Below are positions 47,701-59,779 of a DNA stretch of 64,000 bases, piece after piece (the first letter of the stretch is position 1; each line of letters starts with the position of its first letter). The position numbers and the translations under genes are program-made. The stretch is from Lepidodermella squamata (Eukaryota > Gastrotricha), in NCBI GenBank assembly GCA_047495785.1, contig JBLDXI010000004.1, positions 1,240,001 through 1,304,000 on the forward strand, read 5' to 3'. The notes beneath the pieces are model-generated. The model was not told the DNA's origin and searched no databases. It saw only the letters and a program-made list of their open reading frames with translations.

Positions 47701-50239
47701 AGCGGAATCGGTTTCTTTTGAAAAAGATGAATGGCGCATGGTTGTTAACTCGATTGAAAATTACGAATTCTATACAAAAAGCAGAATCCTCGACTGTGGG
47801 GGTGGGTGAGGATCATTCTTCGCCTGCCTTCGCCCTCTTCAAAGCCGGAAACGGTACACGACGCTCAGTCCCGAAGAGGATAAATAAAAACATTATTATT
47901 ATTATTATTATTGTTTATCAGTCACGGTTCCTGTGAGCGAGAAGCCGCACATCCGCTGCTTCGACTCGACAACTGGCAAATTCAACGCCTGCCGGCCACA
48001 AAGCACTGGCTGCTTGGCTAACAATGAAACTCAGCAATATTCGACTAATGTGTTCATCAACTATCAAAGCTGCCTGCTCGGAGTAAGTCTTTTCTAATTT
48101 ACTCGCGTTTGATGTCTAATTTTGTATTTAAACAGAACGCAGTTTCATGCAAAGATTCGTCTAACCGAAGTTCATGCTACGCAGCCTGCCCTCGAGATCT
48201 CTCGCAGGTTAAACTTGGTTATTGAAAACTCGCAGATCAAAGTTTCTATGAGTAATCCTAAAACAGGTTAAGCTCTTCGCGGACTCGCAATCTTTTCAAC
48301 TGAACCACGCCAAGTGCACCAATGAGATATCGCCCAAGGTGAGTTCGCATTAACTCGAAATCACGAATGTCGCCAGCTAGTTGCAAGTTCAACTGAAATT
48401 ACATTTTATGGCTTAGGGCCTAGTTTTAACCTTGTGGTTTGATGGTATGGCGATAAGTTGATAGTTGATCAGTTTAGCCGTGGTCATAAAGTCTTTAAAG
48501 TCATTATACCCTGTTATATGCTGCTATTTGATCTGCTAGCGATTATCAATCGAGTTAACAATCATGCGCCATTCATCTTTTTCAGAGGATGAGAGTTCAG
48601 CTAATTGTAAATCAGGAATGATTTTGGTTTCAAATTTATTTTTGCCGGGTTTTTTCTTATCACCTTTTTTCTTAGTAACCTTATCCTTTTTGTCTTTCTT
48701 ATTGTATATTTCTTTTTCCGGCGTATTTCCTTATTGAGTCATACTTTAATCAAACTCCGTTAATCCACCTGGGTCTTCCTCTGGGTCTTCCTCTGGGTGC
48801 AAACCACCCGAACGGGGGCATCCAGGTATACATTTTATTTATTCGACCTTCTTCGTCGTAATCACGTGACCTAACAATATGTCCCAAGTATCTTAAGCGT
48901 TGTTTTTCGACAATGCGACTCACTTCAATGAGTCCTCCGCATAGAGCGATATCAATATTTGGAATATAGTCCTAGGTCCATTAGGACTCCTACTATTGAT
49001 CGAAGCCAACGATACTCTATATTGTATTCAGCCTATTTTCTTGGACTATCGAGATGTTCCACGATTCACAGGCGTAAATGACACGCAAGTTAGGACCTTT
49101 AATTTTGTTGATGTGAAAAGCTGATTCTTGTTGCACATAAACTTATTCATAGCAAATACACTACCAACTACCAGCCTTAGAAATCCTGAAATCCATATTC
49201 CAACCAACGATAAATAACCAATACTTATTATTAAGAAATGCCACCTAAACTGAAATAAATTTATTCATATCTCTGTGTCTTGAAGGCAATGTTACTTGGA
49301 ATTACCATAAACTACAGTTTAAAGGCCGCATAATGAATAAAGGCCGCACCCGAGTAATCGCCGCAAAAACACCCCATTTTCAACAATTTGGCAATAATAA
49401 AGGCCTCAATGAAACACCTGGGGTGACTCCGAGCAGACGGATTATCCACACTTCTTAGCAAATATGTAAACTCATCGCGCTAGCTGCAGATCTTGATTAC
49501 AGTGAAAACCGGCCTCTCGCGCACCTGTTACACCCGTTAGTAGTGAATAAACTGCTAGTTCGGCGTGACGGCTGAAAATTCAAGAAAATAAAGGCCGCAC
49601 TCGAATAATCGCCGCATTTTTCACCCCTTTCTGAAAAATCAGGAAAATTAATCGCTCTCTCTCTCTAGTGCCTATTTTTGAGTTCAAATAAAATCGAGAA
49701 AACATAAAATGTTACTTACATGCATATTTTAGCCGCCTGCGTTTTTCCGCTGCGTCGACAACGGCGATTTAGCGGTTCATTGCGTCACCGAGTCAACAGG
49801 CTGCAATGCGGCAACTCAGCTTCGAATTCCGGCTAATGTGGTCTATCCGGACGAGAACACTTGCATGAATGCGACCAAGAAGTACACGGTGGTGGCTTAT
49901 TGGGGTGTCAGAGCTGACAGCGCGGCAAAATGCCCCGAAATCAATGCTACGTTGGCGACGATTCGGTCTGACGCTGAGCTGGCTGCGGCTAAACAAGTGC
50001 TGACGGCGACGGGGGCTGTTAGCGCTTGGATCGCTCTCACTCACCAAAACGGCGAATTCAGATGGGATGATGGATCGAGTTTCACTTTCGTCAACACGCA
50101 GTGGGCTTCTGTTTATGACGGCTGTGTTAGTCTCCAGTCCCTCCTCGCCGTTATGGATTTTGTCCCAGCCAATGGTTATTACTATAAATCCGTTGCGTGT
50201 GAAGCCTATGCAGACTCAGCGTTGTGCGAGTCGTTTTAG
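44760..50239 (+). CDS. L7: secreted five-unit cysteine-rich C-type lectin, type B CTLD, with intronic LINEs
   Basis: Exons: E1 44760-44924, E2 44988-45029, E3 45087-45173, E4 45270-45353, E5 45412-45492, E6 45555-45606, E7 47922-48082, E8 48136-48207, E9 48267-48338, E10 49733-50239. The protein is about 440 aa with all exons open. A signal peptide spans about residues 1-22; E1 has an Asn-Thr substitution at the CVP position. The CTLD shows AWIALTHQNG, FRWDDGSSFTF and LCESF at the end, without EPN/WND motifs. An RTE-like LINE fills intron 6 up to 11 bp from the E7 acceptor. An inverted LINE relic and a MITE lie in intron 9. PolyA signal AATAAA at 50380-50385. Exons and introns are closely similar to L5 (segmental duplication). 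Confidence 0.88.
46351..47910 (+). mobile_element. 5'-truncated RTE-like non-LTR retrotransposon
   Basis: Bounded by a perfect 10-bp target duplication TTGTTTATCA (46341-46350 and 47911-47920). One open frame runs through to a stop at 47809 and codes for most of a reverse transcriptase: FIDLEKAYDLVDRE (motif A), TRGLRQGCPLSPLLF, LLAFADDGTLLGM (catalytic FADD), FKYLGSIITSDG and a C-terminal region with TIIYACESW. A lysine-rich tail precedes the stop. The 3' UTR ends in (ATT)n. The YLGS and ACESW patterns and the microsatellite tail suggest the RTE clade. The endonuclease domain is missing through 5' truncation. The open frame upstream of 46351 is host intron. Confidence 0.85.
48541..49190 (-). 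mobile_element. Inverted relic of the same LINE
   Basis: Minus-strand sequence matches the RT C-terminal region of the 46351-47910 copy (for example GAAAAAGATGAATGGCGCAT) with many substitutions and indels; the frame is destroyed. The 3' UTR and (ATT)n tail are missing. It lies within intron 9 of L7. Confidence 0.8.
49305..49655. mobile_element. Truncated copy of the GCCGC-repeat MITE
   Basis: Starts CCATAAACTACAGTTTAAAG after TA and has the internal AAAGGCCGC...AATAATCGCCGC modules of the element at 37427. The right terminal repeat is missing and replaced by a (CT)n run. It lies in intron 9 of L7. Confidence 0.75.
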
Positions 50240-51112
50240 TGAGTCATTTTCTGTCCTTCTTCGGTGCAATGCCTTGTGAGATTGTCGTAAAGAGCCGAAG
50301 TAGAACTAAAATGATAATAATTGGGGAGATCATTCTTCTGATATCTGATACGTGAACAACCGCTTCACCGAGCATTTGAAATAAAACCATGCAATTCAAG
50401 ACGACAATATTCGTTAACCGGTAACAATAATTCCCACATGCCCAAAGTTAAATTTTGCAAAGTAGACCCCATTGATCACTTCGTTCTCCACGGGTGTCTA
50501 TGCTGCACTCTAAAGATTTATTCACTTTATTTTTGCCCGATAAACCAATACGTGAGAATAAAGCATTACATTGACGCCTAAAGTGGTACAATGTTACACT
50601 ATGTCTGGAAGTCGAAAGAAAACATTGACTCTTCGAAAGGGCCATATTTCAAAAGGTCAGTTATTAAATCAATCGAATTTCGAATTCTTTGTTTTCTTTC
50701 TGTTTTTAGGCTAGAACAGGACTTGGCTTTAATCTAAATTGCTGCGGACCCGCTCTTTTGCGAAATTGCTTTGAAAGCACACCATGAATCCCCCAATTCT
50801 TCTGAAGTCAATACGCCCTACGTAGGGCGTTTCTAGCTATTAAAAGGCATATACCTACTTGCCTTCACTCTGGTTTCAGTGAAGATCTAGTTGAGGCCGT
50901 CGCTGCTGAATGTATTTGCGAAGGTTATAAATACGAAGTGCCTTTGCGAGCTCAATTCCGGGCCCCCCTTAGTTTCCTGCGGCCCCCAACATGAATTGCG
51001 CAACCAGAGGGTAAAAATGGACTTGTGCGCGAGCGCTAAGTCAAAATTTTTAAAAATTTCAGGCCCGCGCGCGCCAATGTCAAAAAGCTAGTTTTTATAA
51101 AGTTGGCGGTTC
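50240..51112. other. Spacer after L7
   Basis: Contains the L7 polyA signal and otherwise no gene I recognise. A roughly 25-bp stretch ATTCCGGGCCCCCCTTAGTT at about 50950 recurs near 52573, hinting at an unidentified repeat. Confidence 0.4.
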
Positions 51113-51625
51113 TTATACCAAAATATAGGTCAGACAATTCTCTATCGATTGAATATGGTGTTCTCGTGTGAAAAAATTAATGGGGAAAAGTTTTACGCGC
51201 CTCTTAAGTTTCGAGAAGCGAGCGCGCGCGCTCTCACCCGGCGCGCAAAATCTAAGGTGAGCGTAAAACTTTATCCCATTAATTTTTTTTAACGCGAGAA
51301 CACCATATTCAATCGATAGAGAATTGTCTGAATTATTTTTCGATATAAAAACCGACGCGATATTTGAAAGTAATCCTTTAACGTCTTCGCGCGCGGTCTT
51401 CAATTTGTTAAAAATCATGACTCTGAAAGTTTAACCTTAGTGCGACTAACGCGCGGGCTAAATCATGATTTTTAAGATATTTAATACCGCGTACGAATAT
51501 GTTAAAAGAATACTTTCAAATATCGCGTCGGTTTTTATACCAAAAAATAATTCAGACAATTCTCTATCGAATAGATATAGTGTTCTCGCGTCGAAAAATT
51601 AATGGGGAAAAGTTTTACGCGCACA
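51113..51625. mobile_element. Compound foldback with three copies of an 88-bp module
   Basis: Module A (around CAGACAATTCTCTATCGA...GGGGAAAAGTTTTACGCGC) occurs at 51113-51201 (+), 51261-51350 (-) and 51536-51625 (+). Module B occurs at 51350-51420 and inverted at 51461-51535. Arms 51261-51420 and 51461-51625 form one large palindrome, and 51113-51201 with 51261-51350 another. The open frames across this region are by-products of the symmetry. Confidence 0.75.
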
Positions 51626-51679
51626 CCAAATTTCGGATACGAAGTGCGCGCGCTCTCAACTTGCGGCTGGCCCAACACC

Positions 51680-51990
51680 AGGAAGTTAGCGTTCGCCGCT
51701 TTCTAGCCGAAGAAACGCGCTCATCAGCTTCTGCTAGAGTTTTGGCTTTTAAACAATCTCTTCAACCAAGCTTAACAGATTATAAATAAAATATTATTTG
51801 TGATTTGTCGAGTCAATAAAATATGAACGCGATAGCAAGCTTAAAATCTTTGGATAGGCATTCATGTAGTCGATCATTATTTTCTAAGAGCTGGGTTCAA
51901 AAACAGAATGTTGCTTTGTGGCATTATTTGTTTTAAACTGGGTTCAGGTATTATAATTTTGCTCAGGTGGGCCATCAACATAAATATTGA
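51680..51990 (+). pseudogene. Copy of the 3' end of the 43.1-43.5 kb gene
   Basis: About 300 bp match 43430-43730: end of the coding exon (VRRFLAEETRSSASARVLAF), a different C-terminus, and downstream sequence including AGTCAATAAAATATGAACGC (a likely AATAAA site). No 5' part is present. Confidence 0.65.
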
Positions 51991-52137
51991 AGGGTTGCAA
52001 TATTCACAGATTGCGGCCAATTTATATGTTTATAAAATATATGCTTAAACACCGTATAGAAATTATAATACTAGAACTCGACGCCCTGTCAATCACCATG
52101 TTATTGCTTTCTTACAACACTACTCGCCTCTACCATA

Positions 52138-52549
52138 AAACAGACATCAACATTGAATTCCTCGTCAAAAGTTACCCTAGCGGTTGCCTAGAAAACGATT
52201 AGCAGCATTTACTCCAGATGCTCGAGATGCAAACCCATGAGCCATGAGGCGAACGGATCTGCTGGTGGAATTCGCTAAGAAACATTGTGGTTGACTTATC
52301 GATATTTCACGCTGGACTGTTGAGCTCTTGCCAACAAAGAAAGCTAACAAAGAAAATGAAATAGGACCCGCCGGATCGAATGGCTTTTGCAGAATTTTCA
52401 TACCCATCGCCGCTTCCGAGATAGGATTACTTCCGGTCCAGATTACTTTATTGCAGCAATAAAAATTGACCAAAAAATTGCTGTTAGTTGTTTTCTAGAC
52501 CTTTACCTAGGGTAACTTTTGACGAGGAATTCAATGGTGATACCTGTTT
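52138..52549. mobile_element. TIR element with about 60-bp inverted ends
   Basis: Inverted ends at 52138-52197 and 52492-52549 share ATTGAATTCCTCGTCAAAAG and the following GTTACCCTAG. The total length is 412 bp. The minus-strand open frame 52177-52473 overlaps one end and has no recognisable motif. The target duplication is unclear. Confidence 0.7.
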
Positions 52550-53109
52550 AACGATTGCAGTGACATTAGTGCTGAATTCCGGGCCCCCCTTAGTTCCGTG
52601 CAGGGTAAAAGTCAAAAATTCCGCCTTTTTCCCCACTTTCTTCACGCGAGTTGAATAATTTTAATAAATAATAAATAGAAATGTTCAAATAAACAAAATT
52701 TAGAATTATTTAAAATATTTACCATAGCGACGCAGTTATGGGGGGAATTTGAGTTTTAGCTGAGTCCTGTTCCCGCATCGCCTGTCTTTCCCTATGCCAC
52801 ATCTCAATAACTACGGCGAATTAAGCAATTCTGTCAGTTGCATTCAACTCACCGTGATCTAAATACTTAGAAGTTGCTGTAAAAACGCGTGATAAGGAAA
52901 TTAACTAATTTGGCCCTATCAGGGCTAAATGGAGACTTCAATCATCTTTCTGGATCTCAGGCCGTATATCCAGGAAGCTTAAATGTTGAATTGATACGCC
53001 TCAAAGTAAAACTCAGATGAAAAAGACAAACTTGAATAACTAATTCATATCTTTATTATTCCTATCATTCAAATCTTGATATCACATGGAAGCAAATAAT
53101 AAATATCAA

Positions 53110-53897
53110 TCATTTAAGTCTCCGAGATTTCGCCTTTGAACTTTTGAGCAACTTTTGAGCCAGACGGCGCTTCTGAGAGCTTGTCGGCATGTGTGTTGAA
53201 GCAGCATCCGAAGGGCGAGCTGCCGCAATCAACCAGCTTGAAACAGATGTTCTGCCCCGCTTTCCGACTTGCTGCGGGCGGGAAGACCCGGTCGCGTACT
53301 TCCGTCTTCCGGTTGCCGTCGGTTGAACTCGAATTCTCGCCCCTATTCTATGATCATTATGTTTCGAAGAGCACCTGGCAAGAAACGACTCCAAAGAGGC
53401 CGAGCCCATGGCGGCAGCTTTGATAGCCTCAGAGCAAACCGCTCCACCTGGTGATTTAACGTACTGCTGGAAGATGCTTGTACTAAATCGGCTACCTTCC
53501 CACATGCAACGTTGAAAGCTGATAATGTAGATTCGTACTCTACAACATCTTCACCAGGAGCCAAGTCGAGGCAGCAGTCTTCGGAGATGGGACCGGTATT
53601 GCTGGCAATGGAAGTGACAGCAATTTTGTAGGTTGTGCATTCATCAGCGAAGAATGAGATTTCCGGAGCACTGCCAGTTGCGATAATGGACAACAGCTGA
53701 AGGACTTCAGGCTCTCCAATTATCATATAGTTCAGAGGCAAAGGGATTTCATGATCCTTCGCTAAGGACATTTGATGCTTGCAAATGCGACCACTCAGAC
53801 CATATGGACATGAACAGAGCCAGGAATTCAAATCAACCATGTACACATCACCATTTCCAGTAGTAATTTCGAACTTGTATGTTTCAAATTCGAACAA
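53110..53897 (-). pseudogene. SWIM zinc-finger protein, C-terminal relic with frameshift
   Basis: The minus-strand frame from 53897 contains a SWIM-type zinc finger: WLCSCPYGLSGRICKHQ gives C-x-C-x8-C-x-H at about residues 28-40. The frame ends at 53343, but the overlapping frame 53110-53505 continues with the RIRVQPTATGRRK motif and basic C-terminus seen after SWIM domains in transposon-like animal proteins. A frameshift between about 53400 and 53460 is therefore likely. The N-terminal catalytic part is not found upstream. Origin may be a MULE-like transposase or a related host gene. Confidence 0.6.
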
Positions 53898-54163
53898 AAT
53901 TAATCATTCACAGTTTAATCGATAAACGATGTTCCATAACCGATATTCCCAGTATATTAACTGATGTGCTCATCGTGTTCAGCGCCTCAGATTACCCTAG
54001 ATCTCGCATATCTCTACGAAATTCGAAAAAAATAACGGAATTATCGCAAAATCAAAATTCGATTCCGGTTTTTCAATTGCTGAGCGTAAGCTTGTAAAAA
54101 ACTATTTTAAAAGGAATCGGCACAACCGCGTCTTTTGATCTCTAAATCCCCTTTGATCGCGAA

Positions 54164-54675
54164 ATCGATTGATTTCGTGGCAAAAACTAAAATTGTTGGA
54201 TTTGTCAGACAGATTGTGAGACGCCGAACGATGCAAACACCGGTTTTGTTTCAGTATGCCTCTTGTTAGCGTCCTTGAATAAATGGTTTTACGCTGTTTA
54301 CGGCAAGTTAGTAATAAGTTCCACGTAAAACGTGGCGTATCCTTCTTTTAACAATATTAATCTAACGTAATTCGAAAAAATCCTGAGGGTTTTCACTGTC
54401 AAAAATGATCTCAGTGCACTTGATTAGGCACACGATTGATGCGATTGCGGAATCACCCTTCAACCAGTGTGGGCTGACTTGAAATAAAACACTGACAAGC
54501 CAAAAAATGTCAACCAAAAACACGTGATTTTATTGAAGATGATACACAGTAGAAAGTGTGCCTCAAGCAACCATTATTTTCACTTAAATACGGCGTCGCG
54601 ATTCAATTTTTCATTCACTCAATTTTTCTCTACAACTTTTTTAGCGAATTAAAGTTTATTGTTCCGGGCAATAAA
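54164..54675 (+). repeat. Segmental duplicate of the L7 upstream region
   Basis: Matches 44230-44759 with few differences. It marks L8 as a duplicate of the L7 locus. Confidence 0.8.
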
Positions 54676-54728
54676 ATGGTTTCTTATCACCTTGCTATGC
54701 TGCTGGCTCTAATGCTATCTTCAAGCGA

Positions 54729-57700
54729 AGTCGTTCGTGTTGCGACGTAAGAGACCTCGTTAGGCAGTACTTTCATGCTGTTTGTAATAAAATATTTGGT
54801 ACTGGTATAGCTACTTTTTATTTGCCGGTAATAGCATCATTATTGCGGCGCATCCGATACCGAGCGGTTACAGCGCCTACCAGAATGCTTACTGCGCACA
54901 AACGCTTCAGATAATTTCTCCGTTATCATGGCTAAATTCTTAAGATCAACCAAATTTATCCCTATCTTCCTTATTTCATAATCGTTGCCTTCGAGCGTAG
55001 TCTAGGATAATTCTATCAATTTTTCTCAATATTCATAGGCTAAACTCATAGGGTAAACTCTCTCTCTCTCTCTCTTATGTTCCACTTATTGTTCAAACAT
55101 GACCAGAGTCTGCGTTTGAATGGGCATAATTGTATAGTTTCCCATTCCCGGAGAATTTCCCTGGAATCATGGACTAGCTGAGCCAATGTTTCTACTATTC
55201 AGCCCTTAAATCATGAAACTGCTAATAAAGCACTTATTACGCTATTGGTTTTAGTATAATTGGTGGTTATCCTTCTCCATTATCTCGCAGACATTTGGAT
55301 ATCCATCTTAAATTGTTCGCTTGAAAAAGCGATCACATCTTTTTCTGATCAATCGAATTTCATGTGTATCAAATATGAGCCGTTGATTTGTTGCAACAAA
55401 CTGAACTAAAACCTTGCCCGAAGCTCGCGGAATCGCTGAGATTTGCAGCCACATGAGGTCAATAGTAGAATCTCACGAAGTTGGTAGCATTGAAGAATTG
55501 CTAGGATGACTTGTATTCCTGAATCCTGAGAAAGATAGCGGATTGTCTTGATAATGTGATCTGGTTAGCGATTTAGCGATGATTGATGATTAGCAATTAG
55601 AAACGAAACCGCCGTATTTGAGGAATGCTTGACATGCAACTCGCTTGACATGATTCGTATACGACAAAACGTGACCCACCATTCAAGTTTGGGATTCACG
55701 ATTTTTGCGCGGACTTCTTACGGAAATACTACGTCACATTTATTCTGATGGTGCCGAACTGACGGCCAAATATCGCGGATTAATACTAATACCAATAGTA
55801 TTTATCAAAGAAAACAATTATTCGCAGAAGAATAATTTACAAAGCGCATTTACAACTCGATCATTTTGGCTGGAATCCTAAATCCTATCTATAATTAGGG
55901 CTATCAGGAATGCTTATACGGCACTTCAAACCGATCTATTGGCGAGAATGCAGATTAATTCAGAGGGTTTCAGAGTAAGTGAAGGCAAAAAAGTGACACG
56001 TACTTTATGCTGAGAATGGGCTAAGGGTGTTAAGGTAGCGATGGAGCGATGGAGCGATTTGTTCTACGCTTCGCAAGGCTAAATCAAAGCGCATCAATCT
56101 GATCTGCTCTGGGTTAGTATTGAAATTTAACACGTAATTAATGGTCAATAGATATGGACATTCTTTGTTTTGAAGGGGAAGAAAACAGCTAAACCAAAGC
56201 AGTCAAAGTAGGATGAATTACCATGAATTACGTAGTCGTTAGCGTCGCTGAATAACTCGAATTCGGGCTTGTTCACGTCACTTAGAGACAGTTGACGGGT
56301 GACAAGTTTGCTTTCCCTTTCATTCACATATAAACTCTGCTATTACCTTCAGTCCCATTTCTGTGGTTTGCCAATTTTTTTAGTTAGTTTTAGTGAGATA
56401 ACCAATGGAGTATCGGCGTCATCGATTCTTGAAAATTACTAGTTCATTTCGGTTTTAAGTGATACATTTTCAGAAATCTTTACAGACCGCTTGTTTCCTA
56501 ATTGCGACACTTCAAAGATCCGCTAAAACTTCCATGGACGAGATCTACTTCCAGTAATATTACGTGTTCGCAAATATCATTCTATAATTTATAGTAGAAT
56601 CAAAGGAATTTTTTTAGAATGGCTCATTCTAAAATAGCTAATAATGATTCATTACTATCTTATTGCAATATCTCCCGAAGCTATCTAATTGCACTAATAG
56701 TACAGTAATACATCCAATTAGCTGCTGCATTAAATTTTAATTTCTGCATTGTTGATAGGATTATTTTACTTAACCGAACCACTAATGATCGACGCCAACA
56801 CGTCCATCCCTGCCCTCCAACCCGGCGAAATCATCAAATATTCTCGGCTTCTCGGCCCAGACCTACTTCGTTGCCGCATCGGCTATCAGCAATCTGAACT
56901 TGAATAAGCTTGTCGCATGCACCTGGCTTCGCGGAGATCAAAAGCTCACGCTGCTGAACCAGTAAGTTTGGCCAACCCTCGTGTACCCTCTACAAACCGC
57001 ACCGCTGAACAAGCTGCCGCGATCATTCCTGGAGGATGTGGACAAGATAGTCAGATCAGCCGTGAAGGATCCTGCCAACCCCGACACCCGACGCATTCCT
57101 GTACGCCGCCAGGCGCTGCCGCGGACTCGCAATCGTGCAAGCATCGCGAGAGGCGTTCATCCGACACTACGCCATCTGCATGAAGCTTGCCTCGCTCAAC
57201 AACGACCAACTCGACTTCTGCAGAGATTTTGAGGCCTGAAGGAGCTCGACATCGATTCGAGAAAGCTGACCCTACCCGACGACCGCCAGGCAACGAGCCG
57301 CGATCTCAGGAAACCGAAACGCGATTCGTGTTTTAAGGAGTGGTGTTCGAAACCCACAGGTGAGGGCGCTGTGTGATTCAAAGAATATCCCGCGGGTAAC
57401 AACCTGATCCTGAATAAAACCGGCCGCTCGTCGAGCAAGTACACCTGCGCACTTAAGATGACGGTGAGATCTGTGTCAGTGAGAAGCAGTAAGTTGGCTG
57501 CAAGCGACGGGACCGCCACTGCGGTGCTGAGAAAGAAATTCTTGGTCATGTCCTCGGCGCTTGTCATTTCAACTCGCTAATGATCACCAGTCGTCATGAT
57601 AAAATCCGCTCGATGATCGCTACGGCACTACGGAAGAACGGGATGAAAGTGCACGAGGAAGTCGCGGTAAAGGGTAAAGGAGACAGACGGTGCGTGGAGA

Positions 57701-58233
57701 CGAGTCGACATCATCGCGTACGATCCGAGGACGAAGGAGGGAAAATTATACTATTGCTGAGTGCTGGCTCTTCCAATATTATTCAACCTGTTATCGCCAT
57801 TTCTGTTGAAACAAAGTGTGATAAATTATTCTCTTGGTTCCATTTCATTTGTTCATTTTCAATTATTTCGCTGCGTTGAAAATAAAGATGTACTGCACCG
57901 GGTCACGGATAATAATAATTTTTCATTTGTCACGGCAGCTCGTTTTTGCTACCTGTAAAATCTTCAATCGAAGAATTGTAGAAGAGCGCGAGAAAACTCC
58001 GAAGAATTACAGTAAGGATAGGCGAAGAAGATGAATTTATCTTCTTTTATCTTCAAGAGTCCAAGAACGCAAGATAGCAATCGCAGCTAATGGCAATTTT
58101 ATAGCCCTTGAACCGAAGATAGTAATTTGGGATGCAACCGCTCCACAGTTGTAAACAGCCGCAATATAGCCATATAATGATTTATAGAAATATGCGCTAG
58201 CACTGGCGGTCTCTTACATCGCAACACGAACGA
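54729..58233. mobile_element. 3.5-kb TIR element inserted in E1 of L8
   Basis: Comparison with L7 E1 defines the insertion. TCGTTCGTGTTGCGACGTAA at 54731 is the inverse of the right end finishing at 58233 (about 26 bp, one mismatch). The target duplication is unclear; TG/AG at the borders is possible. The interior contains an R2-like retrotransposon relic and (CT)n at about 55065. A right-half relative is at 37120-37900. Confidence 0.75.
56800..57770 (+). pseudogene. R2/NeSL-like non-LTR retrotransposon relic (RT thumb and endonuclease)
   Basis: The region is more GC-rich than its surroundings. Across several frames it codes LPRSFLEDVDKIVRSAVKD and a following HYAICMKLASLNNDQLDFC, typical of the region after the RT in R2/R4/NeSL elements. 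From 57580 it reads HDKIRSMIATALRKNGMKV and then, in another frame, RVDIIAYDPRTKEGKI, a pattern of restriction-like (PD-D/EXK) endonucleases. Frameshifts and stops separate the pieces. The RT catalytic core was not found. Confidence 0.6.
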
Positions 58234-59779
58234 TGTTGCTCTAGGTAAAGAGAAGAACTGGGTTCGATGCTTCTCGCTGTTGAAAACTCGCGAATAAATG
58301 TTCCTATAGGCATGATTCTAAAACAGGTTAAGCTCTTCTCGGACTCGCAATCTTTTCAGCTGAACCACGGCAATTGCATCAGTGAGATAACGCCTAAGGT
58401 GAGTTGGCATTAACTTGTCCGCAAGGTCGAATGTCGCCAGCTAGTTCAACTGAAATTACATTTCATGGCATGGGGCCTAGTTTCAGGCATTTGGTTTGAT
58501 GGTATAGCAATAAGGCAATCAGTTTAGCTTCAAGATTTCCCGACTTCAATCGGACAATCGATGCAAGATGAGTTGTGTTCCATGATTAACGTGATGTTCA
58601 TATAGCTTAAATTTTCAATTCCCAAAAACTGAAAGATCTGAAAGATAGTCCCCTGGCTGTCAATATTTTCAATGTTTAGACGTTGTTTATTTTTTTGATT
58701 AATTGAAAATCAGCAACAACAAAAATATGATTCATTTTGTGAGTCTAACGGGAGAGAAAGAGAGGCGTGGCGTGAGGGGCGTCACTTGGCTTTATTACTA
58801 TCACTTCAAAAGAATCAAGAGACCATAAAATGTTACTTACTGTCCCATGTAAATTTTAGCCGGCTGCGTATTTCCGCTGCGTCGACAACAGCGACGGAGC
58901 AGTTCATTGCGTCGCTGAGTCGAGAGGCTGCAATGCGGCAACTCAGCTTCGAATTCCGGCTAATGTGGTCTATCCGGACGAGGTCACTTGCAAAAATGCG
59001 ACCAAGAAGTACACGGTGGTGGCTTCTCCGGGTAACAGAACTGTCAGCGTGGCGAACCCGCACAGAAAAAACTGGGTGGAAAGACGACATTTTTACATGG
59101 CAGATTGTTACATGGTCACTTCAGAAGTCACTTCATCTGGTTTCAGCTAGTTACATGAAGCTAGCTGTGAATTTGTTACATGGAACAATGCGCGTTTACA
59201 TGTAGCATTACTAATACTGGTTCCACCATCATTCCACCCTAGCTACTGATGTTAAAGAGACGACCGAAATGTTTCTGACTCAATTTATTTTATCCTTTTG
59301 TAGGTATTTATACTTCAGTATGAATAGATAATGTTAATGGTGTCGGTTACACGGTCAACAAGTTAAGCGTCGGTTTCATGGTTGAATAAGATTAATGCGC
59401 GTATGTCGCGCCGGTTGAACTCATAATATCAAAGAGCAAATTGCATACTCAATAGCGTGCAACATCAGCTACACCTACTTCCACCGCCCAGTTCTACTTC
59501 TTGTTTCCACCCGATTTGAAGAAAAACGAGAAGTCCGTTTGCAGTTTTGTTTCTTAAGCAAAGCACATGCCTGATAAACACAAGTCGAAGACAGCTATAC
59601 TCAGTAAATCAGGATAACAATTTAGACTTGAGCACCAACATAAGCACCATTCATACACCAGGACATTGGCAAGAGTGAAATTAAGAGCGCAAAAAGACAT
59701 TCAGAAATTTTGAAGAAATTCCTGGTAAATGTTAACAAGAAGAAGACTAAGAAAATAGGATAGAGAGAATAAGTAAGTA

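Noticed and set aside
51113-51418. Open frames of about 100 codons on both strands in the 51-kb palindrome
   Set aside because: They arise from inverted copies of the same module and show no protein motif.
55065-55080. (CT)n microsatellite
   Set aside because: Ordinary simple repeat, also seen near 49660; nothing further to infer.
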